From positions 3,115 through 67,114 of the forward strand of contig JACPMF010000004.1 in NCBI GenBank assembly GCA_016186145.1: 64,000 nucleotides of DNA, written 5' to 3'. Shown one piece after another: positions 40,465-49,062 of this stretch (position 1 is the first letter of the stretch; each line of letters opens with the position of its first letter). The notes below the pieces were generated by a model. It worked only from the letters and a program-made list of their open reading frames with translations. It did not search any database and was not told the DNA's origin. The position numbers and the translations under genes are program-made. This DNA comes from Candidatus Sungiibacteriota bacterium (GTDB lineage: Bacteria; Patescibacteria; Paceibacteria; Sungbacterales; SURF-37).

Positions 40465-40989
40465 TTATTTTCTCAATTTCTTAACAACTTTATTTATCTG
40501 CGGCAGGAGCGATCGCGCATTGTTGATAACAAAACCCGGTTTTAATTGCAATTTCTTTTTCTTGCGATGCAGGGCTCTTCGTAGATAGTGAACACGAATG
40601 GCCTCTTCGGCGCTCTGAAAAAGGTCCTTTCGTGAATACCGATGTTCCCTCAATCTTTTCAAGATTAACCTTTCCGGAGTCAGCACCCTGATAAACAAAG
40701 TCCCCGCACCGAATTGTTTTGCAAAACGAACAAGCTCTTTTTGCCTTTGCGGCCGGACCGCGTCGAAATCAAGCACAACGGATTTTCCGGAGCAAAAAGC
40801 TTTTTGCGCCATCTGTTTTGCAATCAGCGGCGCCCGTGAATACGGCTTTCCTTTTTTGCGAAGGAGTACGCGGATATCGTCGGTTCTTATATGAACGGCT
40901 CCAATTCTTCGGGCAACAATTCGCGCAACATGCGTCTTGCCTGACCCTACCGGCCCGATAAACGCAATAAGAAAGAGTCTCATTGTCAC
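40465..40989 (-). CDS. P-loop kinase-like ATPase (AAA_33/zeta type)
   Basis: 174 aa. Walker A IGPVGSGKTHVAR is at about 11-23, AVHIRTDDIRVLLRKKG gives the Asp-containing substrate loop, SVVLDFDAV the second strand, and RLREHRYSRKDLF a basic lid. Similar to small polynucleotide/sugar kinases and zeta-toxin-like kinases; the substrate is not readable. Its start overlaps the stop of the next gene upstream by 4 bp. Confidence 0.72.
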   Translation of the reverse strand: MTMRLFLIAFIGPVGSGKTHVARIVARRIGAVHIRTDDIRVLLRKKGKPYSRAPLIAKQMAQKAFCSGKSVVLDFDAVRPQRQKELVRFAKQFGAGTLFIRVLTPERLILKRLREHRYSRKDLFQSAEEAIRVHYLRRALHRKKKKLQLKPGFVINNARSLLPQINKVVKKLRK

Positions 40990-41333
40990 TCCTTGCTATC
41001 TGCTAATACGCCCCCAACCTCCTGCAGGCGTCCAATGAAATCGTCTCGCTCTCCTTCGGAAAAATTTTCTCCGTCTCGCTGTAGTTTTAGCCGGTTGACG
41101 TCTTCGCGAAGCTGCTTCAGTAAATCAAGGGCCTGAAAGTACCGTTCTCTCCCCAACTCGCGCTCTAGACGCGGATCATAAACACCCGCCTCCACGCGGA
41201 AGAGAACGCCGTCAAACGCATTAAGCCAACCGGCTTTTTCTCCAGCATCTTTTTCGGCGATTTCACGGACTGCGCTTATTATCTCTCTGATTTCAGAAAG
41301 ACGGCTTGTTTCTTGTAAAAATTCTTTGCTCAT
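40986..41333 (-). CDS. Hypothetical helical protein
   Basis: 115 aa, mostly charged and helical (SEIREIISAVREIAEKDAGEK, RYFQALDLLKQLREDVNRLKLQRDGE), with coiled-coil-like heptads in the second half. No cysteines, membrane helix or signal. It overlaps the P-loop kinase gene by 4 bp, so the two may act together. Family not recognised. Confidence 0.55.
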   Translation of the reverse strand: MSKEFLQETSRLSEIREIISAVREIAEKDAGEKAGWLNAFDGVLFRVEAGVYDPRLERELGRERYFQALDLLKQLREDVNRLKLQRDGENFSEGERDDFIGRLQEVGGVLADSKE

Positions 41334-41415
41334 ATATTTTTACCAGCACGCTGCAGTAAGACTGAATCATTAAAGCCAACTTATAATAGTTTTAAAAACG
41401 AGAACCCGCCACTTG

Positions 41416-41694
41416 CTACTGCAATTTTACATCAGGCCGTTTTAATGCAACCTCTTCACGCAACACTTCACTCGCTTGCATATTAAAACCGAACGAATCT
41501 AATTTGGTTTGAATTTCTTTTTGAGTACCCTGCTCAACAAGAAACTTTCTCATAGCGTCGCGCTCCTCTGTTGTAATACTTCCCTCATTTCCTTTTAGGT
41601 AACTTTCCCATTTATCTTTTGCGGCCTCGCGAAACCAACGGCCGAAACTTTCGTCGTTTTCTTCATATGGCAACTTTTTTACTCCTTCTTCCAT
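41416..41694 (-). CDS. Hypothetical small protein
   Basis: 92 aa, acidic and helical, with ESFGRWFREAAKDKWESYLKGNEGSITTEERD in the middle. No recognised motif or domain. On the same strand as the kinase pair but 80 bp upstream of it, next to tRNA-Arg. Composition resembles neighbouring real genes. Confidence 0.5.
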   Translation of the reverse strand: MEEGVKKLPYEENDESFGRWFREAAKDKWESYLKGNEGSITTEERDAMRKFLVEQGTQKEIQTKLDSFGFNMQASEVLREEVALKRPDVKLQ

Positions 41695-41711
41695 GAGCCG
41701 TAATTATCTGA

Positions 41712-41783
41712 CGCCCTCGAAGGGAATCGGACCCCCATCTGCCCCTTAGGACGGGGCCGTTCTATCCATTGAACTACGAGGGC
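41712..41783 (-). tRNA. tRNA-Arg(CCT)
   Basis: Acceptor GCCCTCG/CGAGGGC, D-arm TAGTTCAATGGATAGAAC, anticodon stem GCCCC/GGGGC with loop GTCCTAA (CCT), T-loop TCCGATT, discriminator G. Confidence 0.9.
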
Positions 41784-41843
41784 AATGAATGGTTATTATC
41801 ATAATAATATAGCGCATTGTTTCCCTTTTTTCCACACTTTCGG

Positions 41844-41849
41844 TATAAT
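41844..41849 (+). promoter_or_regulatory. Candidate -10 box upstream of htrA
   Basis: TATAAT lies 61 bp before the htrA start in an AT-rich stretch. No convincing -35 box is at the right spacing, so this is only a candidate. Confidence 0.35.
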
Positions 41850-41909
41850 ATAATTCGTTACCGAAATTTCCTAAATAAACTAAAAACTATAAACTAATAT
41901 CTATTTTTT

Positions 41910-42959
41910 ATGACCCACGAAGAACAAGTCATCCGAACGGTTCAAAAAGCAATGCCGGCGGTAGTAAGCGTTGTGGTCGCCAAAGATCTCTCATCGCTTG
42001 AAGCGCAGGGATTTCCTTTTTTCGGCATGCCCGAAGAGCTTTTTGAAGAATCGGAAGACGAAATCATCGACCGCCTCCCCAAAACCGATGACGGCAAGAT
42101 ACGCATCGGCGGGGGCTCGGGGTTTGTTGTTGATTCATCGGGAATTGTCCTGACGAACAAACACGTGGTTACCGACAAAGATGCCGAATATACGGTCGTA
42201 ACCCAGGACGAAAAAAAGTACAGCGCCCGCGTTGTGGCGCGCGACCCGATCAACGATGTCGCTATTTTAAAAGTTGAAGCAAAAGATATGCCGATACTGG
42301 AGCTTGGCGATTCAAACAACATAATACTTGGGCAAACGGTAATCGCGGTCGGCAACGCTCTGGGAGAATTCAAAAACACGGTATCAACAGGAATTGTTTC
42401 GGGGCTTTCCCGGCTCATCAGCGCCGTCACCGATATGAAAGGAAACGTCGAACGCCTCCGAGGACTGATCCAAACAGACGCGGCAATCAACCCCGGAAAC
42501 TCCGGCGGCCCGCTCGTGAACTTGAGAGGCGAAGTAATCGGCATTAACTCGGCCGTCGTCTTTGGCGCGCAAAATATCGGATTCGCAATCCCGATAAACA
42601 AAGCAAAAGAGGATTTGGAAGACGTGAAAAAATACGGCCACATCAGGAAACCGTTTTTGGGCGTCCGATATCTCATGCTCAATAAAGCGATCCAGCGGAA
42701 ACTCAATCTAATCACCGATCACGGCTGTCTGGTGCTTCGCGAAAAACATGGCCATGGCATTGTAAAGGGAAGTGCCGCTGATCTTGCCGGCATCCGCGAG
42801 GGCGACGTGATCATTGAAGCGGCCGGCACGAAACTTGACGAAAAAACAACGCTGGAAGACATCCTCGATAAAATGAAAATCGGCGACGCCCTCCAAATGA
42901 AAATATGGCGAGCGGGAAAAGAATTTGAAGCAGAAGTTAAACTTGGAGAACGATCTTGA
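41910..42959 (+). CDS. HtrA/DegP-like trypsin-type serine protease with PDZ domain
   Basis: 349 aa. The catalytic triad is His85 (LTNKHVV), Asp115 (INDVAIL) and Ser198 (NPGNSGGP). IGFAIPINKAKE ends the protease domain, and a C-terminal PDZ domain contains IREGDVIIEAAG. Unlike usual HtrA proteins there is no signal peptide or N-terminal helix, since the sequence starts MTHEEQVIRTVQKAMPAVV, directly in the family core, so it may be cytoplasmic or use another start. It degrades or refolds damaged proteins. Convergent with the GT2 gene. Confidence 0.88.
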   Translation: MTHEEQVIRTVQKAMPAVVSVVVAKDLSSLEAQGFPFFGMPEELFEESEDEIIDRLPKTDDGKIRIGGGSGFVVDSSGIVLTNKHVVTDKDAEYTVVTQDEKKYSARVVARDPINDVAILKVEAKDMPILELGDSNNIILGQTVIAVGNALGEFKNTVSTGIVSGLSRLISAVTDMKGNVERLRGLIQTDAAINPGNSGGPLVNLRGEVIGINSAVVFGAQNIGFAIPINKAKEDLEDVKKYGHIRKPFLGVRYLMLNKAIQRKLNLITDHGCLVLREKHGHGIVKGSAADLAGIREGDVIIEAAGTKLDEKTTLEDILDKMKIGDALQMKIWRAGKEFEAEVKLGERS

Positions 42960-42961
42960 TA

Positions 42962-43093
42962 AATTAACCTAATTATTCTAATTGACCTAATCAAATCCTA
43001 ATGCTCAAATATCTAATGTCTAAAACTTTTGGTATTTAGTCATTGGGTATTGGGAATTTTTTAGAGTAATTAGAGCAATTAGAATAATTAGAC
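42962..43093. repeat. AT-rich inverted repeat between htrA and GT2
   Basis: CCTAATTATTCTAATTGACC pairs with GAGCAATTAGAATAATTAGAC over about 18 of 20 bp, 60 bp apart. It lies between two convergent genes and can act as a terminator for both. Confidence 0.6.
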
Positions 43094-43097
43094 TTTT

Positions 43098-44672
43098 TTA
43101 GCGGCTTTCCGGCTTCTGGTGGCGATACTTCGGCGTTACCCAAAAACCGAGGCGCCATCCGAACATAAGCCGTGTTTGCGCCTCAAGGCCGGGAAGAGAG
43201 CCAAAGAGAACTATCGTGAAAGGCAATAATACCCACTGCAAAACCATCCAAAGCCGCGTCCGGATGGGTTTCGACACCGGCCTCTTGGGAAGAAGCGAAA
43301 CGGAAATAATGGCTGAGGTAACAAGCCCGAACATCGCAAGCGTCATAATGCTTCTCGTGATCCGCGGCAGGTTATGAGAAAGCACCGTTGTCCCGAAACG
43401 CGTTCCTCCCAAAATCACCGGCAGCCAGCCGAGAAAGAACAGAATAAACGCATTCGTCGCCCACGCCCAAAATCCTTCAAGCTGATTGAACGCGAAATAA
43501 ATTTTTTTCTGAAGCGGAATTTTTTTGTTTTTCCAAAACCCGAAAAGCGTGTAGGGCACATTCTCAACCCCCCACCCCCACCGCCGCTGCTGAATGTATA
43601 CGTTCTTCGCGGTTTCGCGAAGAGTCGGCCCGACATTCGCATCCATGGAAACCGGATAGAAAAGCGGAACCGTGCGCCAATCGCCGTCGTAAAAAAGAAA
43701 AGCCTGCCAAAAAATCCGGGAATCTTCGGAAACGATATTCGTCTGCCAATATCCGATCTCAACAAGCGCTTTCATCGGCATGGAGTGAGAAGAAAAAGTA
43801 GTAAGCCGTTCTGGCCGGGACTGCTGCATCGTCTGCCAAAATGTTCCGGAGACCGCAACGACCCGGGAGAAAGCCGGCGAATCCCAAATGTTATTATTAT
43901 AAACCGGAATCGGTTGATACGAAGAACGAAGCGGTTTTGAGGACGTCAGGTATTCATGGGTCAGGACAGAAAAGTATCCGGGAGGAATCTGGGTATCGAT
44001 ATCCAAAGAAGAAACAAGGACATGCTCGAGCGGAACGCTTTCTTTGTCGAGAATTTCTTCCTTTGCCCGCCGGGCCGCCCATGTCTCATTCGAACCTTTT
44101 CCGGGCATTTCGCCCGGAAGATTTGCCGGATGGACAACCGCAAGGATCCTCCCGAAAAAAGCAGAGTTCTCCTTTTCTATATTTTCTGCTACCACCCGCG
44201 CCTCATCCCCCGCCCGTTCTTCGGCCGCAAGAACAACCCAAAGATTCTCATGCGGATAGTCCGAATTCCGTATCGCCTCTACAGCCTCGCTCACAACCAC
44301 ATACGACTCTTTATAGAACGGCAAAATAACGAGATGGCGTATATCGCGCCATGAGCGCACCCCGAGTTCTGAAGGATACTCGGTTATCCCGTCAAGCTTT
44401 TCCCGCCAATTTATTTTCATCCTGCGACGCATCTCGCGATACCCGGCGCGCAGATGAATCGACAAAAATACGGTTTTAAAAAGCCAGTAAAGATCAAAAG
44501 CGATTATAAAAAAACTGGTAAACACCGGGAGAAGCCATGAAAAAACAAAAATCCCCGCGATGGTAAACCACGCGACCCCTCCGGGCAGAACCTCAAAAAA
44601 ACGATACAACAACCGATCTCCCTGACTTTTTATATCCGCGGCCCCGACCGCCTTCAAATAAGAGTCGTCCAT
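43098..44672 (-). CDS. Membrane glycosyltransferase, GT2 family
   Basis: 524 aa. Two N-terminal helices (VAWFTIAGIFVFSWLLPVFTS, SFFIIAFDLYWLF), a cytoplasmic GT-A domain with SSLDIDTQIPPGYF (DxD motif, about 215), NIVSEDSRIFWQAF (ED catalytic base) and IQQRRWGWG (QxxRW), then about four C-terminal helices. This is the processive GT2 layout of cellulose/hyaluronan-type synthases, but most similar in arrangement to the glycosyltransferases that build surface polysaccharides in Patescibacteria. The product is unknown. Confidence 0.85.
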   Translation of the reverse strand: MDDSYLKAVGAADIKSQGDRLLYRFFEVLPGGVAWFTIAGIFVFSWLLPVFTSFFIIAFDLYWLFKTVFLSIHLRAGYREMRRRMKINWREKLDGITEYPSELGVRSWRDIRHLVILPFYKESYVVVSEAVEAIRNSDYPHENLWVVLAAEERAGDEARVVAENIEKENSAFFGRILAVVHPANLPGEMPGKGSNETWAARRAKEEILDKESVPLEHVLVSSLDIDTQIPPGYFSVLTHEYLTSSKPLRSSYQPIPVYNNNIWDSPAFSRVVAVSGTFWQTMQQSRPERLTTFSSHSMPMKALVEIGYWQTNIVSEDSRIFWQAFLFYDGDWRTVPLFYPVSMDANVGPTLRETAKNVYIQQRRWGWGVENVPYTLFGFWKNKKIPLQKKIYFAFNQLEGFWAWATNAFILFFLGWLPVILGGTRFGTTVLSHNLPRITRSIMTLAMFGLVTSAIISVSLLPKRPVSKPIRTRLWMVLQWVLLPFTIVLFGSLPGLEAQTRLMFGWRLGFWVTPKYRHQKPESR

Positions 44673-45017
44673 AACTTCAAGATTAACGCATGGGGAAGGA
44701 AATGAAATACCTCACCGCGAGTCCTTGGGGTGTATAACAATAAACATATTTAGGCATCAATTTAGCAAATTCGTCAATATTGACTACAACTAAGATGCTT
44801 CTACAGTTGGTATTAAGATATTGATGCTGGAAAGAAAAGGGCAACCAAACACTTAACGCGGTTAAGTGCTCGGCCAGTCTATTCCTAGGCAACATACCAT
44901 CGCCGGTTTTTTGTTTACCAGTGCGATGATCTTGTTCCTTAATAAAATTTCCAGTAGGGAAAACGTATCGAGGCTCAAACTTCTGACTTTGAATTCTGAA
45001 AAAAAGGAGGGTGCGAA
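44673..45017 (+). promoter_or_regulatory. Upstream region of the prkA operon
   Basis: 345 bp without a gene between divergent GT2 and prkA. A perfect palindrome CACTTAAC-GCG-GTTAAGTG (44852-44870) sits 148 bp before the prkA start and could be an operator; downstream of it AATAAAATT and similar AT-rich stretches could hold a promoter, but no clear -35/-10 pair is evident. The AAGGAGGG ribosome binding site ends at 45011. Confidence 0.45.
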
Positions 45018-47075
45018 ATGGAAATCCGAGACAACGAACGACTCGCCTTCCACATTGGCGAAGTCGTGCGTGGAAGCAGAAAGTTTGAAAATGCTGCCAC
45101 AAGCGTATCGCGGATGATTTTGGGACGAGGAGTAAAGAAAAGCACAAGAGCCGGGCAGACTACATTTGAGTTCGGCTTCTTCCGTGGAGGCCGCAAGCAC
45201 GTTGTCGGCTGGTTCGATGAGATCAACGACCTCGTTAACTTCGTGAAGGATGCCGCCGAAGGCGGGTCCTCGCAGGAAATGGCATTCGTGCTCGTTGGCG
45301 AACCCGGCAACGGAAAAACCTTCTTTGTTGAAAGCCTCTGCTCCGCGTACCGACAGTTCATTGCGCAACCGGAAAACAGAAGGTACACGTTCGAATTCGT
45401 CGGCTTGGAAGAACTGGGGCGCTACGGAAATATTGGGGTCATCCAATCCCAAACCTTTGAAGACCCGCTCGTCTTGGCCATGAACCTTGGCGTGTCAAAA
45501 GATCAGAACAAGGAACGCCTGGCAAAGACGGGATTCGAAGACCACGACATCGACCGGCTCTATGGAGACTATCGCCCGCTTGGGGCATGCACGGAATTCA
45601 TCTGGAACGATATTCTCACCCACTGCGACGGCGATGTGGAACGGGCGCTCGGATTCGTACGGATTGTGCCCGTACCGATCGCCGAAAGCCTGGGAACCGT
45701 TACCGGCAAATACTCGGCTCGCGACAAAATCACTTCTTCCGCAACCGACCTCCTCGGAGAAGAAGACCTGTCGCGTCTTTTGAACCTTAAGGATACGTCC
45801 AATCCCTATAAGTACAACATCCGGAGGGGCGCGATCGCGCGTGTCGCCGGTGGCGGCATTCACTTTTCAGACGAGCTTTTCAAGAACAAAAAAGACCTTG
45901 TTCAGATTTACCTTCAGGTTATTCAGAACCGAACGATCGAACTCGACGGGTACCGCTGGCCCATTGATACGCTCATCATCGCAACCAGCAACAACTGGGA
46001 ATACAACCGCTTTACCGGCGAACGAGAAGAGGCTCCGATCAAAGACCGCTGCCGCATTTGCTACGTTTCCCACAACACCGACTACAGGCTTCAACAAGTG
46101 CTGAACCGGTACGCGATCGGAAGCGAAAAGAAAGTCACCGTAACCGGCGAGGGGCTCCATGAGGATCCTAACCTTGTGTACGCCCTTTCGGTCGCCGTAA
46201 CACTGACTCGTCTTCCGCATAGCGACAAGCTCACCCCGATTGAAATGATGAAGCTTGAAGCCGGAGAAACTGCCGGAGAGAAAAATGTCAAGACGCTGGC
46301 TGAAATAAAGGGAATGCTGAATGCCAACCCTGACGTTACAAAGCGTTGGGGGCAAAAAGGAATCGGACACCGCGGCCTCGGAAGAGTCGTCCAGATCATG
46401 CTTGCTATGCCGGAGACGCACGAAGGCAAATGCCTTTTTGCGAAAGACTGCTTTGAGGCCGCTGAAAGAGAAATTCTTGACTATATCCCCGATGCGGTCG
46501 ACCGCGAAAAATTCATGAAGGACCTGAAGGTTGCCCGGAAACTCTACCGAGGCGAGATCAAGACCTCGATCTTCAACGCTTATCGCGACGACCCGGAAGC
46601 CATCCGCAAGGATGTCATCGCCTATGTCAACATGATCATCGGTATGGACTCCGACCAGCTGGGTCCGGACAAGATTTGGCGGTATCGTGATCCGCAAACC
46701 GGCGAGATGAAGGCGATCAAGGTTGAAGAACGCTTCATCGACAGCGTTGAAAGCCGTCTCGGCCTTTCAACGAGAGAACGGAAAGAAACGTTCCGCACGT
46801 CCATCCGGAAGATTTACGGCCAGAAGGTTTCTACGGAACCGAACTACGACTTTATGGATAACGAGGCGCTCGTGAAAGCCGTAACCGACGTCCGCCTCGA
46901 ATCCGACGTCGCCGGAGCCGCGAGTCTCGTCGGAGCGCTCGCAAACCGCGCGAATGAAGAAAACGTGCGCATCTACAACAGGATGATTGAAACCATGCTC
47001 AACAAGCTGAACTACTGCAGGACATGCGCGCAAAAAACCATTGAGTACTTCTGCGAAAAAACGGATGAGGACTAA
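45018..47075 (+). CDS. prkA: PrkA-type AAA+ serine protein kinase/protease (YeaG-like), copy 1
   Basis: 685 aa, normal for PrkA. The P-loop is LVGEPGNGKTFFVESL (94-101 core), later ATSNNWEYNRFTGE and KDRCRICYVSHNTDYRLQ mark the PrkA AAA domain; GQKGIGHRGLGRVVQI and the kinase-like C-terminal half (YVNMIIGMDSDQLGPDKIWRY, KETFRTSIRKIYGQ) follow. In E. coli YeaG, with YeaH, acts in nitrogen and stationary-phase stress; B. subtilis PrkA has been described as kinase or ATP-dependent protease. It has a strong ribosome binding site. First of four related genes, but 424 bp of repeats separate it from yeaH. Confidence 0.9.
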   Translation: MEIRDNERLAFHIGEVVRGSRKFENAATSVSRMILGRGVKKSTRAGQTTFEFGFFRGGRKHVVGWFDEINDLVNFVKDAAEGGSSQEMAFVLVGEPGNGKTFFVESLCSAYRQFIAQPENRRYTFEFVGLEELGRYGNIGVIQSQTFEDPLVLAMNLGVSKDQNKERLAKTGFEDHDIDRLYGDYRPLGACTEFIWNDILTHCDGDVERALGFVRIVPVPIAESLGTVTGKYSARDKITSSATDLLGEEDLSRLLNLKDTSNPYKYNIRRGAIARVAGGGIHFSDELFKNKKDLVQIYLQVIQNRTIELDGYRWPIDTLIIATSNNWEYNRFTGEREEAPIKDRCRICYVSHNTDYRLQQVLNRYAIGSEKKVTVTGEGLHEDPNLVYALSVAVTLTRLPHSDKLTPIEMMKLEAGETAGEKNVKTLAEIKGMLNANPDVTKRWGQKGIGHRGLGRVVQIMLAMPETHEGKCLFAKDCFEAAEREILDYIPDAVDREKFMKDLKVARKLYRGEIKTSIFNAYRDDPEAIRKDVIAYVNMIIGMDSDQLGPDKIWRYRDPQTGEMKAIKVEERFIDSVESRLGLSTRERKETFRTSIRKIYGQKVSTEPNYDFMDNEALVKAVTDVRLESDVAGAASLVGALANRANEENVRIYNRMIETMLNKLNYCRTCAQKTIEYFCEKTDED

Positions 47076-47087
47076 AAACTGAAACAT

Positions 47088-47118
47088 GGTGTCCCTCTCT
47101 CTAGAGAGGGACTTATTT
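47088..47118 (+). terminator. Hairpin after prkA
   Basis: GTCCCTCTC-TCTA-GAGAGGGAC followed by TTATTT. Confidence 0.7.
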
Positions 47119-47158
47119 CCAAGGAAGTATTTAAAAGCTATCTTAAAAATCATTTTTT

Positions 47159-47255
47159 CCGCGTTTTTCCGCGTAGCATTCCGCACTTATCCGCGGAGTC
47201 TCCGCGGAAGTGTGCAGATTGCAACGCAGATTTATGCGGAAATTGAATTTTGAGA
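47159..47255. repeat. Inverted repeat bounding the yeaH gene, left copy
   Basis: GCGTTTTTCCGCGTAGCATTCCGCA...CCGCGGAGTCTCCGCGG...GATTGCAACGC...GGAAATTGAATTTTGAGAT is about 85 percent identical by eye to the reverse complement of 48867-48966. The core CCGCGGAGTCTCCGCGG is itself a palindrome. A weaker third relative (GCGAATAA...TTCGCAT...GACACGGAAATTG) lies at about 47320-47440; the whole 47119-47498 gap is non-coding. Confidence 0.8.
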
Positions 47256-47498
47256 TGAATTCTAGAATGAAATGCTTCTTAGGAAATGAGTAAAATCAAT
47301 CTTTAAAATCTCTTTTTTCCGCATCTATAATGCGAAACACGCTGATGATTTATGCGAATAAGACTAACTGTTCGCATAATTCGCATCATGTATTCGCATC
47401 GTTCGCATTGTAATGACACGGAAATTGAAATTTGGGATGCTTACTCAGAGCACTTTTAAAATTTAAATTCCACACGACGAAAAGGGGGGAAGACCGCA

Positions 47499-48860
47499 AT
47501 GCGGAAAGACAGCAAGAAAGAAACGGCTGGAAATGAACACGCCACCAATCTTGATGTTCTCGGCATGGAACTCGCGCTTAAAGCGAGAATTGAAAGACGT
47601 ATTGCGAACTGGAACGGACAAGGAGTTACCGGCGCTATCACCTCTTTGGAGTCCCTCCAGGACCTCTTGAAGAGGGACAAAGAAAGACAGCAGGACGGTT
47701 TTCCTTCCAAAATAAAATTCAGAAGGGTTCTCGCGGCAAATAATCGAGTAGTCAACGTTCCGTATGTCGACGAAGAAAAGCTGTTCCATGGACCATTTGA
47801 ACCGAAGGGCGCAAAGCTTGTCGCCCAAACCGCTGATTTTCTCGAGCTTCCGGACATTGACGAAGCCACCGGACACGGAGACGGCGATGTCGGCGACGTA
47901 ATCGGTGAAGTGCCGATGCCCGGCAGGGGCGGTGGCGGCGATGACGGCGACGAAGGCGATGGAAACGGATCACAGCCCGGCGCCGGAGATGAAGACGCGG
48001 ATCACGCGCTTGAAGAAGAAGCGTATGAGTTGGGAAGACGGCTGATGGAACAACTCAAGCTCCCCAACCTCAAAGACAAGGCAAGAAAAGTTCCTACCGA
48101 TGAATACACCTACGATCTTACCGACCGCCATCGCGGTTCGGGACAGGTTCTCGACAAAAAAGAAACATTGCGGCGCGTTGTCAAAACAAACCTGATTCTC
48201 GGCAGAATAGAAAAAGACGCCGTCGATACGAGAAAAATGATCGTCAGCCCGGGAGATCTGGTATTTCGAGTTCTTTCCCGAGAACGGGTCTGGAAAGCGC
48301 AAGCCTTGGCATGTTTTCTCCGAGACTACTCCGGTTCAATGTGGGGGGATCCTACAAAAGCCCTCGTATCCCAGCACCTTATGATTTACGCGTGGCTTCT
48401 GGTTCAATATGAAAAACGCGTTATCCCGCGATTCTTCGTTCACGACCATAACGCGCGCGAAGTGAGCGCAAAAGAATACTTCGGACTCGGGTCTTACGGC
48501 GGAACACTTATCGCTTCCGGCTACAAAAAAATCAACGAAGTAGTTGAGGGTGAAGGCCTTGAGAACGACTACAACATTTATGTCTTCCAAGGCACGGACG
48601 GCGATGACGGCGACGAAGGCGAATTCGCCCTTCCGGAGCTCAACAAAATCCTGAATTATGTAAGTCGCATGGGAGTCACCCTGTTTAAACATCCTTACTA
48701 CACAAGCCAGGGCCAGAAAACAATCTTTGAGCAATACATTGAAAAAGGCGGCATCCTGGAAAGAAAGGATGTCTTCCGCATGCATACCATGCCGCGATAT
48801 ACCAACGTGACCGAAGAGATGAATGTTGAAGCGCTTCGCACGCTCATTGCCCAAGACTAA
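47499..48860 (+). CDS. YeaH/YhbH family protein (DUF444, UPF0229)
   Basis: 453 aa. RRVLAANNRVVNVPY precedes a Gly/Asp-rich low-complexity linker (GDVGDVIGE...GRGGGGDDGDEGDGNGS, about 125-160), then LACFLRDYSGSMWGDPTKAL (about 270), a vWA/MIDAS-type DxSxS site characteristic of DUF444, and FVHDHNAREVSAKEYF, SGGTLIASGY-like (here YGGTLIASGYKKI). It functions with the PrkA/YeaG kinase in stress adaptation in E. coli. AAGGGGGGA ribosome binding site. The gene is bracketed by inverted repeats. Confidence 0.85.
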   Translation: MRKDSKKETAGNEHATNLDVLGMELALKARIERRIANWNGQGVTGAITSLESLQDLLKRDKERQQDGFPSKIKFRRVLAANNRVVNVPYVDEEKLFHGPFEPKGAKLVAQTADFLELPDIDEATGHGDGDVGDVIGEVPMPGRGGGGDDGDEGDGNGSQPGAGDEDADHALEEEAYELGRRLMEQLKLPNLKDKARKVPTDEYTYDLTDRHRGSGQVLDKKETLRRVVKTNLILGRIEKDAVDTRKMIVSPGDLVFRVLSRERVWKAQALACFLRDYSGSMWGDPTKALVSQHLMIYAWLLVQYEKRVIPRFFVHDHNAREVSAKEYFGLGSYGGTLIASGYKKINEVVEGEGLENDYNIYVFQGTDGDDGDEGEFALPELNKILNYVSRMGVTLFKHPYYTSQGQKTIFEQYIEKGGILERKDVFRMHTMPRYTNVTEEMNVEALRTLIAQD

Positions 48861-48866
48861 ACCTAA

Positions 48867-48966
48867 TCTCAAATTCAATTTCCGTGTAAATCCGCGTTGC
48901 AATCTGCGTGTTTCCGCGGAGACTCCGCGGATCAATGCGGAATGCTACGCGGAAAAACGCTGATAT
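48867..48966. repeat. Inverted repeat bounding the yeaH gene, right copy
   Basis: AATTTCCGTGTAAATCCGCGTTGCAATCTGCG...CCGCGGAGACTCCGCGG...GCGGAATGCTACGCGG, inverse of 47159-47255. It starts 7 bp after the yeaH stop. Confidence 0.8.
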
Positions 48967-49007
48967 AGAACTTTTGAGATGGCTTCAAGAAGCCAAGGTT
49001 GAGCCGG

Positions 49008-49034
49008 GCCCCGACTCCGTCGGGGCTTTTCTAT
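49008..49034 (+). terminator. Terminator between yeaH and spoVR
   Basis: GCCCCGAC-TCC-GTCGGGGC followed by TTTTCT. A strong intrinsic terminator, so spoVR expression may need read-through or its own promoter. Confidence 0.85.
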
Positions 49035-49062
49035 AACGGTTACAGAAAGAAAGGAGGAGGTG

